Origin: Hawksworthiomyces lignivorus
Taxonomy: Eukaryota > Ascomycota > Sordariomycetes > Ophiostomatales > Ophiostomataceae
Length of the DNA: 64,000 bases
Direction: 5' to 3'
Assembly (NCBI GenBank): GCA_002917075.1
Contig: NTMA01000127.1
Location: forward strand, 37,097-101,096
The notes under the pieces are model-generated. The model made no database searches, had not been told where the DNA came from, and saw only the letters and a list, made by a program, of their open reading frames with translations. Position 1 is the stretch's first letter; each line of letters starts with the position of its first letter. Below are positions 9,755 to 21,159 of this stretch, one piece after another. Position numbers and translations under genes: made by a program.

Positions 9755-12452
9755 ATGGACGCACTAGGCTCGAATTCAAAGTCGGCTTATGACTCAGTGA
9801 AGGTGATGGAAAGTTTTAACTCTTTTATTCGGGACATACCCTCTCTCCAGCAACCTAAAAATGAAGCCGCATTAGATATTCCCACGGTAAGGCCAGATGG
9901 ACTGCCCATCATCAGACCACCAGAGAATGCAGAAATCAGGACCGCATCAATATTTGACTACAAAGAATTGCCGACCCGTACTTCCATTCGACTGCTGAAG
10001 GTCGAGCCTTTAAAAAGAGACGAGACAATATTTGACATATACGCCCCAATTCACTGCTCGCTACGTGTTGTTGACCTAGCCGATAATCCTCCTCCGTATG
10101 ACGCCCTCTCGTATACGTGGGGAGATCCTCGCATGCTCTATGCAAACGCTTCGGAGGTGTCTTCTCCCGAGGCCTGGGCAGCATCTGCTTTCGACATCTA
10201 TTGCAATGGAAAGCCCGTCTCTGTCAGCACGAATCTGTGGACAGCCTTGCTCGGCATTCGCTGTTTTGCAACACGGGCTTCCAAAGTTCCCGGGGACTCG
10301 AAAGCTAAGACGTCGCAGTACGTATGGATTGATGCTTTATGCATCAACCAACAAAACGTCGAAGAAAAGAACCAGCAGGTTTTGCTTATGAGCCGTATAT
10401 ACCGAACTGGCCAGCGCACCTTAGTGTGGCTAGGAGGAGAGGACGGCTATACAGAGATAACGTTAAAAGTTTTGGAAAATATGAGCGATTCTATGCACAA
10501 AAATCCGGGGAAGGCCAGGAGTCTGCGACGAACGGACGTATTCAACCCTTTCGGAAACGAAGTCTGGAAGAGGCTCGGATGGGAACCCATCGGTGTCGTA
10601 CAATGGGTTGGACTCTACACTTTTCTCAGTCGAGCCTGGTTCCAGAGAGCTTGGGTTCTGCAAGAGGTCGCATTGGCGAAAAGAACAATTTTTCTCTGTG
10701 GTGAGCAACCTTGGTGTTCCATTTCAGTTATCCGTGTGCACCTTCTGCCTTCACGGGTTATGCTGCATCGATCCCTGACTGAAGCATTATTGTAATACCC
10801 TGTCATTTCTTTATACCTCTTTTGCTGCGAAGACGCTGACTCCGAGTCTTATAGGGCTGTTCGTTGTCGAGGAAGAAACGATGTGTCGAGCATTATTGTT
10901 CCTCTTGGAATCCAGCTGGGCTGTCAGTATTGTCAGTCTTGTGAGTCCAATTATCAGAGGTCCTTCCGTCTCGCCCCAAAGTTTTCGGCGTTTCGACATC
11001 CCGGCAAATCTTAGTCTCTATCAAGATCAACCTCATTACATTTTCAATGTAAATTTCTATTTGACTGCTATCCATGCAAGAGGAGGCCTTGGGGTTGAAA
11101 GCGACATCTTTGTCCGGAACGTATTACCTGATCCACTCTGGCTTTCTCTCGCGAAGTACCGACAACTTAAAGCGACGGATCCGCGAGACAAAGTTTACTC
11201 TTTCATGGGGATTGCGGAGGAGTTCACGGGAGGCACTCCCAAGTTAGATCTTGTCCCAAATTACTCGCTTCCAGTCGAAGAAACATATATCGAGACGTGC
11301 AACTCTGTAATTCGAGCTACTGGGTCTCTGGATATCCTCTCCCTGAAGCAGGTGAACTCCTCCAGGAAGCTACCATCATGGGTGCCGGACTTCGAAGTTT
11401 ATGACGAGACAGAACCATTCAACAATGGGAGCCTCACATTCCCATTTGCGGCTGCAAAATATTTCTCCCCAACGTCAAGCGCAACCATCAAAGAACGGAA
11501 CCGGCTTGTGGTTCAAGGTGTGCGTTTGTCTAAGGTTAAGAGGACGCATAAATTTGACCTGGATGACCTCGCCAGCGCTGTAGACTTCTTTAGTCTAATT
11601 TTGCCGTTGACGAAAGCAACAACACTCGAAATAAACGAAAACAGTCTCAACCTTGAAGAATCTACTCGGGAGAGAAACAAAGGGGTTATTGGAGGACCGT
11701 CGGTGGGGACAGAAGGTGCTACAGTGGCAGGTCAGACCCGATTCGAGGTTCTCTGGCGGACACTCATCATAGATTCTTTCTCGAAACAATGTCCCGCCCC
11801 TGCCGAGTGCGCTGCCACGATTGATAAGATATTTATGACCGCCTGGACGATGCCCATGTTCTACGCTGTACATCAGTTAGTTCAGCAGGAGATGGATGAA
11901 GCAGAATTATCTTCCGGCGACAATATGTCAAAGCTGGATAAGAATACCGTGTCCGAAGTAGACTGGAACGGATACAAAACTGAGATCGGACGTCAATTTG
12001 CTGCATGGAATATGATACACGACCGCCGTCCAGACGATGATAATAAGACGGTCATGCCGCCTGATTTTATGGCATTTGAGAAGGAATATGAGATGGCAAA
12101 GCAAGTTGGTCTTGGGTCCTCTATAGCACTGAAATTCGCAGAGGAGATAAACAAACAAATTATGAACCTTTTCGGTGTCACGGAGTCTGAGGTGAAAAGA
12201 AGGATAAAGCACATCCTCAACTCACGTGTTCTATTTGTTACTCTAGAAGGACACCTGGGAATTGCGATTGAGACAATAAAGAAAGAGGACGAGGTTTGGT
12301 TGTTGGCTGGTGGGAAGCTTCCTTTCATATTGCGACCTAATCGAGACGGCACATACCACTTTGTGGGAGATTCATTCGTCCACTGCATTTTGCAAAGCGA
12401 GAGACTGCCGCCGAAATTGAAGGAAAATCTGGTTTCTATAGAAATAGTCTGA
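9755..12452 (+). CDS. HET domain (heterokaryon incompatibility) protein 2
   Basis: Two exons, 9755-10700 and 10855-12452, join in frame across a 154-nt intron (GTGAGC donor, TTATAG acceptor), giving 847 residues. The splice restores a continuous HET region: YDALSYTWGDP, VWIDALCINQQN, a SRIYRTGQRTLVWLG block, WFQRAWVLQEVALAKR, then FLCG joined to LFVVEEETM, and later ATDPRDKVYSFMG. The C-terminus has FVTLEGHLGIA, LLAGGKLPFILRP and a VHCILQSE ending, the same module order as HET protein 1. Protein sequences of the two differ too much for a recent duplication. The family function is non-self triggered cell death after hyphal fusion, inferred here. The start at 9755 is the first in-frame ATG; the frame is open further upstream without one. 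Confidence 0.9.
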
Positions 12453-15132
12453 CCAGCATTTTTAACGAGTTTTTTTTTTTGGTGTCTCATGTCAATCGCC
12501 ATAAATGATTTGTAAAATTGAGAGCAGCGAATTGACCCTCCCATACTCCGTACAGAGTATTATCATGCCAGGGCAGCTAGAGCCCGCTAAACGCCACCGT
12601 AATAGTATCCATAGAAGCGGTGTATTACCATGAATCGCAGCGGAAACATTTATCGTCATCAGAGATAATAACCTTATCAAACTAACACTTGTTACAGGAT
12701 TTCTTGAACAAAAGTTTCAACTTATTTGTTAAACATTATCTCCTACTTTTTTGTTTAATTTCTTCAAAAAATAATAATAATGATACTAATTTAGAAGTAA
12801 ATATCTAAACCTAAATCCAATAATCAGGTACTACTTGTTCGCCAGTAACAACTGCTGACAAAAGCCAGCTACTGATTTGACAAGTCCAACGCGACGGCTT
12901 CACAATTGGCAGCATAACCATCGCCAGCCAGCAATGCCTCGGTGGCCACCCTGGAAATTACCTATTAACAGCACGAGAATTAAGGGATAACGTGACTCGA
13001 GCCTTTTCGATGCAACCTTCTCGCCCAAAGAGCCCATTCAGCGACTACATTAGGTGTGTTATGCACATAAGGCCTATGGCACTCTGAGAAAATGCGTAGG
13101 TGTATGTGCACCGTTCCCCTTGAGTAGTGTGGCTATGCACCCCGCACTTTTGCACTGTTGCTATCGTCAAGAGCTTTGATTCTCTGTTCCTCGATGTCTT
13201 TGTCTTTTATCGGAAGTGGATAGCAAATATGACTTGCATTAGCCCTGAGCTGAAGAAATTCTTGTCCAATTCGAGTAGGAAAGGGGGGACGCAAAGATGA
13301 AAAGAGTGAAAAGAGGTCTGTTCGACGAACTATAAATTGCCAATATTGATTCGAAAGAGGAATGGACAATATTTAAAGACGCACATACAAGCACGGAACT
13401 CACACTCTTTATTTCAAGACCAAGATAATAAAATTTTTACTCGTTCCGTCGACAAGATGGTGAAAGGACTGGCGGGGCTCGGTGCGGTAGGATCTTGGGA
13501 GACGATGTCTCGGACAAGAAGAATGGCGCGAATGCTGCCCCACTGACCGAACAATACAGAATGACAAGAAGAACCCCAAAAAAGACGAGTGCAGGAGAAG
13601 TCATGAACAGAATACGACAGACAATCTTTTTCACCTGCATGCACGTGCGGACCAGGATGGCCCCTGCTTGCTGCCCTGTGCTTTCCCCGGCATCAGCGTG
13701 AGGTATCAAAGCAGATAGTGTACGGCAGTTTGGATTTTGTCTGCCTGGCCACCGACCGTCAGAAACTAGTTACATATGGGCGTCGCACGGAGGTGTGCGG
13801 AAGACGAGTTATGCTCTTCCATTCCGTACCTACGGACACTAGCAGAAGCGGTCCGTGTTGGTGCAGCTCCCCGGCTTTTCCTGTCCTCCAATGGTATTCG
13901 TTGTACGTGTCCCTCCCGTACCAAGTTTTGAGCAAGTAGCTGGGAGAGGCTGGGGAAGAGGGAGGGACACGGAGGCAACTTCTGGACCGACCAGCAGTCG
14001 ATACGACGCTACTGCGGAGTAGAGAGTTGAAGAAGAAAAAGAAAGAGGGATAAACGAGAAAATCCCTGGTAATCTAGCCCTCCTAGAGACTATGCATCTC
14101 TCCGCATCTTGCTTCTGTTTCGGAGAATTTGTCGTTCATTAGAATAAGCGTAAAATAATTTGGAAACATGCTAGTACAAAGAAGTGAAAACTCAGAAAGC
14201 TTTTTTTTTTCTTTTAAACTTTAATCCTCCTTGACGGCGGTTGGACCCTGGCTCGGCCGTTTTTATTCATTAACATCCCCCCTTTCCCCTCTTTCTCTCT
14301 CTTGGCATTCACCTTCCGCTTTTTGTCTTTCCCCGGATTTTTCTTCCTTCTCTCATTTTTTTTCAGCAGTTTGCTATATAGTTGAATTTGTCTCATGGGC
14401 CATTTGCCGTTCTTTCAAGACAATTTTGGTTGGGAATTTGGCCTTTATACAAGGCGGGCAGGGAAACAAGTCAAGATGGAGGGGAGTAACCTGTAATCAT
14501 GAGATTGGCTGAAAACGAGCATTTCTTGGCGTTCATAACATTGATTCTTTTTGGTGCGTGTTTTATTTCTGCATTTTTTGCTTGCATACTTCAGCGCCGT
14601 TGTGACCCTTTTCGTCACACTATGGTAGTAGATCCCCGGAGAGAAGAAACCAGCCGCCTGCATGCTCTCGACCCTCCGTGCGGAGACCGGCCACCGACCA
14701 CGCGGACGTGCATACGCACAGCGTAATGGCTTTTTTTTCCCTCTTCTTTAAATTACTTGCTTATTTTGCTGTGGTCTCCCAAACAAATGTCCAAGCTTTC
14801 GGTTTCTTGTGAGATTGGCCTGGCAGAAAAACAACGAAGCGGCAGAACCATAGTAAAGAAGAGAGAGAGAACTGCACTCTCATGAGAATTCACTTTGATT
14901 AATAGATCCTTAAAAGATCTTGTTATTTCTTCACATCCCCGCAAAATACCCTTGAACCCTGTCCATACTTTGCCTCTTACGATGAATTTTGTGCATATCT
15001 CCCCAGTCGCTTGGAGGTAGTATCTGCGATCGATCTTGGGGCTTGCCATATATTATTTCGAAAGGGCCCAGTCTCTATTCCACCCTTGCCTTCTTTCTTC
15101 TCCGCTTTCCATTGCCAACGCCAAATGACAGC
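12453..15132. other. Intergenic, 2.7 kb, no confident gene
   Basis: A T/A-rich stretch with a T10 run follows the HET gene. On the minus strand between 13709 and 13133 there are two short frames. One contains a plausible transmembrane helix (about 13540-13640). The other, below 13280, begins after a TTCTTCAG acceptor-like site and ends at 13133. They might be pieces of one small spliced gene, but no domain is recognised and I could not join them convincingly. The last few hundred bases before 15133 are the presumed promoter of the rhodopsin-type gene. Confidence 0.35.
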
Positions 15133-16484
15133 ATGGCTTCCAATTCAACAGCAGATGGGTCATCGTCTTCATCCTCCTCCTATTCCTATGCGGATTTGGC
15201 CCACGATGACAAGCGGCGATCCACGCTCGTGTCCATCTGGCTGTTGACTGGCCTGGCATTTCTCTTCCTCGCCACCCGCATTTTGTGCAAGCTCTGCACA
15301 CGTCGGCGCCTCTGGTGGGACGATCATGTCATGATTTTGTCTTGGGTAATATCCCCGTCCTAGAAAAAGCAATATTGCTGATTTCCTTACTGTGAGGCTT
15401 AATTGTGCATGTATTAACACATTTTCCAGATCGTCCTCACCGTCTCGGTGGGCCTGTCTAGCTGGGCCATCGCAGAAGGAGAGGGCCTCCACGTATGGGA
15501 CGTCCCAGCGCAGCACTACAGCGTCATCGGCATGCTGGGCAACCTGACGGGCACCTTCTCCATCCTGGGTGCCGTCTGGAGCAAGACATCCTTTGCGCTG
15601 ACGCTGTTGCGGCTCATGTCCAGCCGGCACATGCGCGTGCTGCTGTGGCTGGTCATCTTGAGCATGAACGTGGCCATGGGGCTCAACGCCGTCTTCCTCT
15701 GGGTGCGCTGCATGCCCCTAGTCAAGACTTGGGATCCCTCGATTCCGGGCACCTGCTGGGCACCGCAGGTGTACCCGATCTACGGAATCTTCGCAGCAGG
15801 CTACTCAGCAGTCATGGACTTTGTGCTGGCACTGCTTCCCTGGAAGATCGTCTGGCGGCTGCAGATGAAGAGGCAGGAGAAGTTTGGCGTAGCCATCGCC
15901 ATGAGCCTCGGTGTTGTGTAAGCTCGCTGCGAGAGTCTTGAATTGATTCCGTCCACTTGAAATTAACAAAATCTTCAAAACAGTGCCGGCGGAATGGCCA
16001 TCGTCAAAACATCGCAGATCCCGACTTTGGCATCTGGTGATTTTACATGTATGTAATCTACAAAAGACCAAATAAGTGCAGCAAGGAATCAGGAGAATGC
16101 TGACCAACAGACGCGTCTATCCCGCTTATTGTCTGGGGCGCAGCCGAGACCGCCGTCACCATCATGGCGGCCTCGATCCCCGTCTTGCGTGTACTGCTGC
16201 GAGATGCCAAGCAACTAACTCTCCGGCACTACCAGGTGTCGACGGCTGTCAGCGATGCCCGGAACATCAATACGACGGCAGATGACAACAACGACGCGGA
16301 AGTGAACGACAAAGACGCCGTGGTCTTCGTCGGGCTTCGTGACGAAGAGAACGTGGAAGAGGACCAGAGGGCGCTCCGGTCGGTCCGCAGTCAGCAGAAC
16401 GTAGGCGGCAGCGGTGGACCGGGGTCGACCAAAGAGTCCGACACATACAGCATACGCATCGGGCTGAGTGATGATTTAAGATGA
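15133..16484 (+). CDS. Fungal rhodopsin-domain seven-helix membrane protein
   Basis: Four exons, 15133-15345, 15430-15917, 15984-16048 and 16111-16484, give 379 residues; the three introns of 84, 66 and 62 nt have clean GT..AG ends and preserve frame. After a serine-rich N-terminus come seven hydrophobic segments. The features of the fungal rhodopsin-domain (PTH11-related) family are visible: RxLCKLxxRRRLWWDD after helix 1, a GNLTGTFSILGAVWSKTSFA helix, a VRCMPLVKTWDP loop with a conserved cysteine matched by TCWAP, a DFVLALLPWKIVWRLQM helix and loop, and a short IPLIVWGAAETAVTIMAASIP final helix. The polar C-terminal tail is cytoplasmic by family topology. Ligand and signalling partner are unknown; plasma-membrane sensing is an inference. 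It is convergent with the SDR gene, whose stop lies about 250 bp away. Confidence 0.88.
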
Positions 16485-16730
16485 TCCCTTGAAACAACAA
16501 AAAAAATTCGAAAACTTAAAACATTAAAAAATGAAGGCAAAATGAAAAAGGGTCAAAAAAAGCATTAAAATAAGCAATGTAATCATTATCGAGCATTATT
16601 GTTTAGCTTCAAGTACTGTCTAATTGAGCAAAAGCATTGTTTTTACACATAACAAACACAATCCACTGCCGGATAGTATACCACCAAAAAATCCAATAAA
16701 TAAAAAGGCAATCTCTACTTTTGATTCATA

Positions 16731-17875
16731 TTATTCCTTCAGAGACTTCAGGATGCTCCGGGCGTCGGCAAAGTCGAAATCGTCCAGGGTCTCTTGCCAC
16801 AGTAGTTCGACGCACTCTTTGCCTTTGGGACTGTATACAAACGCAGCAAATCTGATGGAAAAAAAAATTAGCGGCACGGATTCTTTACTAGGCAGGAAAA
16901 CGGAAGAAGGAAAGAAAAGTAAATGTTATATGGGAAAAGAACATACGGTCGGATCTCCCAGTCCATGAGGAAGCAGCCATGCGATTCTGGACCGCGGACC
17001 ACGGCGGCGTCGATGTAAGTGGACCCACCCGCGGCTAAGCTGCGACCGGTGATGACCTTGCTGAGCCATAGGATGGCGGGCAGCAGCCAGCCAGTGACCT
17101 CGTTCTGCAGGCCGGTGCCACGGATGTAGCCCGGGTCGACCAGGTTGACGACGGTGTCGGCGGGGTCGACGAGGGGGAAGAGCTTGACGAAGAAGAGGTG
17201 GCCCAGCAGCTTGGACGACCAGTAGCGCTCCTCGGGCTCAAAGGGCTGCTTGGCCGTGTCGTCGAAGGAGGCGAGCAGGGGCCGCGTGTCCTCCCAGGGG
17301 TGCTTGGAGGCGAGCGACACGCCCGAGTTGACAATGGTGAGGCGGGGCGCGGCGCCGGCGGCAGCCTTCTTGGCCTTGAGCACGGGCAGCAGCAAGATCG
17401 CCAGCAGAAAGGTCGACAGGTAGTTGACCTGAATGACACGCTCGTGGCCCGTCTCGGCGCAGAGGGAAAATTCTACGCCCAGGATACCAGCGTTGAGGAT
17501 CACGACGTCGATACGGCTTAGCTCGCTTGCGGCGCGCGCGGCAAAAGCCTGCACGGATTTGTAAGACTCCATCTGCAGCTCCCACACGTCGAATGTGGCC
17601 TTTGGGAACTGCTTGCGCAGGTTAGCGACGGCGCTCTCGCCCTTGGCCACGGACCGGACGCCTAGGACCAAGTACGACAGGCCGAGACCGAGCAGCTGCC
17701 GGCTTGCCTCGAGGCCGAGGCCCGAATTGGCACCGGTGATGATGGCCGTCTGACCGGCGAGGTCGGTCGTGGATTTTGACGCATAGTTAGGGTAGTAGAG
17801 GAACTGGGACCGCAAGAAAATGGATGCCCAGCTGCGGTCGATGGGTGCTGCGTCAAATGAGAGAGAAGAGGTCAT
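16731..17875 (-). CDS. Short-chain dehydrogenase/reductase (SDR)
   Basis: On the minus strand, exon 1 (17875-16947) and exon 2 (16851-16731) join across a 95-nt intron (GTATGT donor, CATCAG acceptor), giving 349 residues. The nucleotide-binding TGANSGLG motif lies at residues 47-54, NAG at 128-130, the active-site serine region NSGVS near 183-187, and the catalytic YxxxK at Y218-K222. These make it a classical SDR binding NAD(P)H, resembling the retinol-dehydrogenase-like or fungal secondary-metabolism reductases. The substrate cannot be told. The final exon supplies a YSPKGKECVELLW..ETL tail that is usual in fungal members. The ATG at 17875 is the first sensible start; the longer upstream frame lacks a better one. 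No biosynthetic backbone gene is next to it. Confidence 0.92.
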
Positions 17876-18992
17876 GATGGAAGAGGCTGGATGTGTTAAG
17901 TCTCTCTGAAACGGTCTTGGATTATGGTGGCAAGGGTGTTCCGGTGTCAAGGACTGTCCAGGAACTTTGTTATCCGAGATATTCTGCTGCTTGTAGTTTT
18001 GATGTTTGTGAGCCGATCCATTGTCTACAAAAATGGACTAGAATATTGAGGCATCTTCATTATGTATTTATACACAGGAATTCATTCTCTGGCAGGGTAT
18101 TCGACTCATGTATGTCCAGTCCTTTTCCCGTGCCATGGTCTTGATGACTGGTATGCGCAGTGTCTCACACAGTTCGCGCATAAGTAAGCACAAAATAACC
18201 TAAAAAGCTTAAAGAGGCTGCAGTTGCGTGCAGTTAGGTAACAGCCTCTAAGACATTTTCATGGAAGCTTTCCTATTTCGACTTACCCCCGTAATTCAAG
18301 GACATAAAGACCATCGCTGGAGAGCGACGCGAGGCTAAGATAGGTTTCCTTATCAATCACCACTCTCAATCTGCCAGAGCGCTTGACCCAAATGGTCCTA
18401 GAGGGCCAAACGGTCCTAGCTTGGCGGAGATCTGCGCGGATTTATGGCAGACATATGTCCGCTTACCAGCTGGATTGAGCTGGATTTTAACTTCGGGGAG
18501 ACACCGACACGGGTTGGCCATGGCTCCCGACGGCATCATTCTCCTCCTCTGCCGTCGGTGGAACTATTTACAGCAACGGAGTATCTAGATATGCATATAC
18601 GTCTTCTGTATTTTGCATTATTAATGGGCTACCAGAAGGCTGCAATATCATGAAGTGACATCCTTTCAGGGTTTATCTCCAGTATTTAAATTCGTTCGTC
18701 AATGTTCGAAAACAAAAAGATCTTTGCTGTGAGAAAAATAAAACTTCAAAAGTGATGGATATTTTTTAGTTTATTCTATCAGACTGCATTTTCTATCTTC
18801 TAGTCTATCTTGAGAAGGATTCAGAAACTTGATAAATGCATTTATCGATCAACAAAAACCTGTCCTTTTTCTCTGGCCTTCCTTATTCCCATTGTTTTTG
18901 TTTCGTCACCCACGAATTGTTAAATGTGTTTCCATGATGCTACGACCACTACAGGCTTAAGCTGTCGTGAATACGAAGTTGCAGCGCGGTGC
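17876..18992. other. Intergenic, no gene recognised
   Basis: About 1.1 kb of balanced composition lies between the SDR start and the end of the small secreted protein gene. It should contain the SDR promoter on its low-coordinate side. I see no coding frame with family features, RNA gene or repeat. Confidence 0.5.
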
Positions 18993-19710
18993 CTACAGAG
19001 GCTTTCCACACGTGGCCAGGTCCAAAAAGCACGGATTGCCCCGTACGGCCGTGATCCATATGGCTGCAAGGCGGAAAAGTCAGCAAAGGATAGTCCGGTC
19101 ATAATAAGCTAGGAGTGAACGAAAAACAAAAGGAAACAAAGAATAACAGTACCCAGGTCGATCGAGAGCTGCTGGTCCGTATTCGTCGTGCAGCTGCACT
19201 GCATGACTGCCGTGTTGGGGTTGGGCAGGTAGCAACCCTTGCACACATCCGAAAAATGCACCGGGGCATTGTTACTGGGCGAGAGTCAGTCAGAAAGATC
19301 TCGAGGCAAATAAAAAACAGAAAGATAGAATGAAAAGAAAGCCCTTGAGAGTCTCACGACGGATATGTTGGCATGATGTTCCCAGCTGTGGCAACCAGAG
19401 CTTGATCCAGGCTCATGAGAGAAACAACCGTGGGCCCCGGCAGCTGGGGGCAGACAGTCCAGAGGTCCAGATTGTTGCTGACGCTGCCGTCGTCGTTGAG
19501 GAGGTATTCGACGCCCCACCCGTTGCACATGCTGGTGAAGGGGAGAGGGTCGTCCCGGCCAATGGCAGTGACATTAGCGGTGATATTTACAGCCTTGAAA
19601 TTGGCTAGGTCCATGCCTTTGGCATAGATCTTCGCTCCAAAACCTGCGCTCAGGTCAGCAGCAGCAAGGCTCACCTGAAGAAGGATAGTTATAAGCGTAG
19701 AAGAGACCAT
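18993..19710 (-). CDS. Small secreted cysteine-containing protein (three exons)
   Basis: Minus-strand exons 19710-19358, 19274-19153 and 19063-18993 join in frame across introns of 83 and 89 nt (GTGAGA..CAG and GTACTG..GCAG), giving 181 residues. The N-terminus is a typical signal peptide (hydrophobic stretch ending LAAADLSAG). The mature part has two adjacent N-glycosylation sequons (NIT, NVT) and eight cysteines arranged as C, C, CxxC, CxC, C, C; the last lies in the C-terminal TCGKPL. No catalytic motif was recognised. The CKGC/CSC half with following SIDL is faintly reminiscent of cyanovirin-N-like fungal secreted proteins, but this is weak. It shares strand and a 450-bp spacer with an upstream secreted hydrolase. 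Secretion is well supported; an effector or cell-wall role is a guess. An alternative in-frame ATG lies 45 nt upstream. Confidence 0.72.
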
Positions 19711-20160
19711 GGTAGAAGGTAAGAAGTGGTGTAGATGATGTAGAAGTAGTGACAAATAAATGGCAGTAGTGACGGGTAGATAGTAGTAGTGACAAATGTT
19801 TGGTGATGTGGTGTTTCTGCGTTATAGAGAGGAAAAAAAATCGTACGCTCTTTGAAATATGATATTTATATTTTAATATAGTTTGCACTCGATTCACTCC
19901 ACGACCTGAAATTATGAGATTTCGTTTGCACATTTTCAGTACTTGTTTGTGGCCGAGATTTGACCGGCCAGCAGGTACGAACGATTGATATCGAAACAAA
20001 TGAGCACACCTGAGGATGAACTGAAATGGGGTTGAGATATTTGTTATTTCATATGGTTTAGGAATATCCCTCGACGTAAATTTTGAATAGCCTCGCGTAG
20101 AATACTTTTGTTCTTCTATCAGCCTCTTCGTAAACACTATCCGTCGCATGTATCTTGCAC
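19711..20160. other. Spacer between two secreted-protein genes
   Basis: This 450-bp AT-rich spacer carries the presumed promoter of the small secreted protein gene and the 3' untranslated region of the dienelactone hydrolase gene. No further gene was seen. Confidence 0.45.
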
Positions 20161-21159
20161 CTATAGCCATGTGCTGAACCACCGTGCCGCCTGCAGGAAG
20201 GCCTCCTCCTTTGCAAACTTTTGCCGTGGGTCTGTAGTGTTCACCCGCACGCCGAAGCCGTGGCTCGTCCCGCCGTAAACAGCAAAGCTGTACTCATGGC
20301 CTGTCTTCTGAAGGAGAGAGGTGATCTGCGTGCGCCGCTCAGCCGGCATCAGGCCGTCATTTTCTATCCAGTGTTAGCAGATACCAGCTTGAAAGCAGAA
20401 AATAGAAACATGAGAGGAGCGAGAAATCACTGGGGAAATATAGGTTCTCCGACGCACCTGCAGCAGCAACGCTGGTCGGTCCCTGCACCGCGGAGATCTC
20501 GCCGTCGGACAGCAAACTTGGGTGAGCAGCGAAGACCGCCTGGGCTCCGGCCGTGCCATTGAGCGCGGCTAGCGGGCCTCCCGCGCGGAAGGCATAACGG
20601 CCACCGAAGCAGTAGCCGGTGGCGCCGATGCGGGTGATGCCGAGGCTGCGTAGGTAGCGGATGCCAGCAGCCACAATGGGGTCCGTCTGATTCGGTCCGT
20701 GCTGGGCCAAGAACGTGGTCGTATTGAAGCCTGGCACGTTAATGTCGCCAGGGGCAGGTGTGCCGTTGAACAGGTCAGGCGCCACAGTCAAGAAGCCTGC
20801 ACGGGCAAAAGAGTCGGCCAGTCTAAGACAGTCAGAATTGGTAGAGCCAAAGCAACATATGCGCAATAAAGGGGTGCGATGAGAGTCTGTGGAACCGCTT
20901 TCACGAGTCTTCCGAGTACTTACAGTTTGTTCTGTGCCAACTGGATGCCGAACACGTCCGTGAGGTACAACACGCCAATGGTAGAGTTGCCTGCAGTCGT
21001 AAAACCCTCGGGCTTTGAGATATATAGGTTGTAACCATTGTGAACTTCCTCCTTGCCAACAGGCGTGCCGGTGTGAGCAACGATCGAGGTATTGGCTACG
21101 GGACAGGAGTGACCAAAGGCAGTGGCCACCCCGAGAAGGACGGTGAAGGCAGTGCGCAT
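20161..21159 (-). CDS. Secreted dienelactone hydrolase family protein
   Basis: Minus-strand exons 21159-20924, 20822-20458 and 20363-20161 join in frame (introns of 101 and 94 nt), giving 267 residues. The catalytic triad of the alpha/beta-hydrolase dienelactone hydrolase family is intact: the cysteine in GYCFGG (C150), the aspartate in ENDGLM (D203) and the histidine in GTSHGFG (H235). The D203 region only appears after splicing exon 3. A cleavable signal peptide (residues 1-17, ending in FGHSCP) and several N-glycosylation sequons (NTS, NST, NTT, NQT) point to secretion, unlike the cytosolic bacterial enzymes that open dienelactone rings in aromatic breakdown. Substrate here is unknown; small ester or lactone hydrolysis outside the cell is inferred. 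Confidence 0.93.

Noticed and set aside
10792..10854. Alternative 63-nt intron in the second HET gene
   Set aside because: It leads into a frame that hits a stop near 11013 and needs a second weak intron; the 154-nt intron gives one clean frame.
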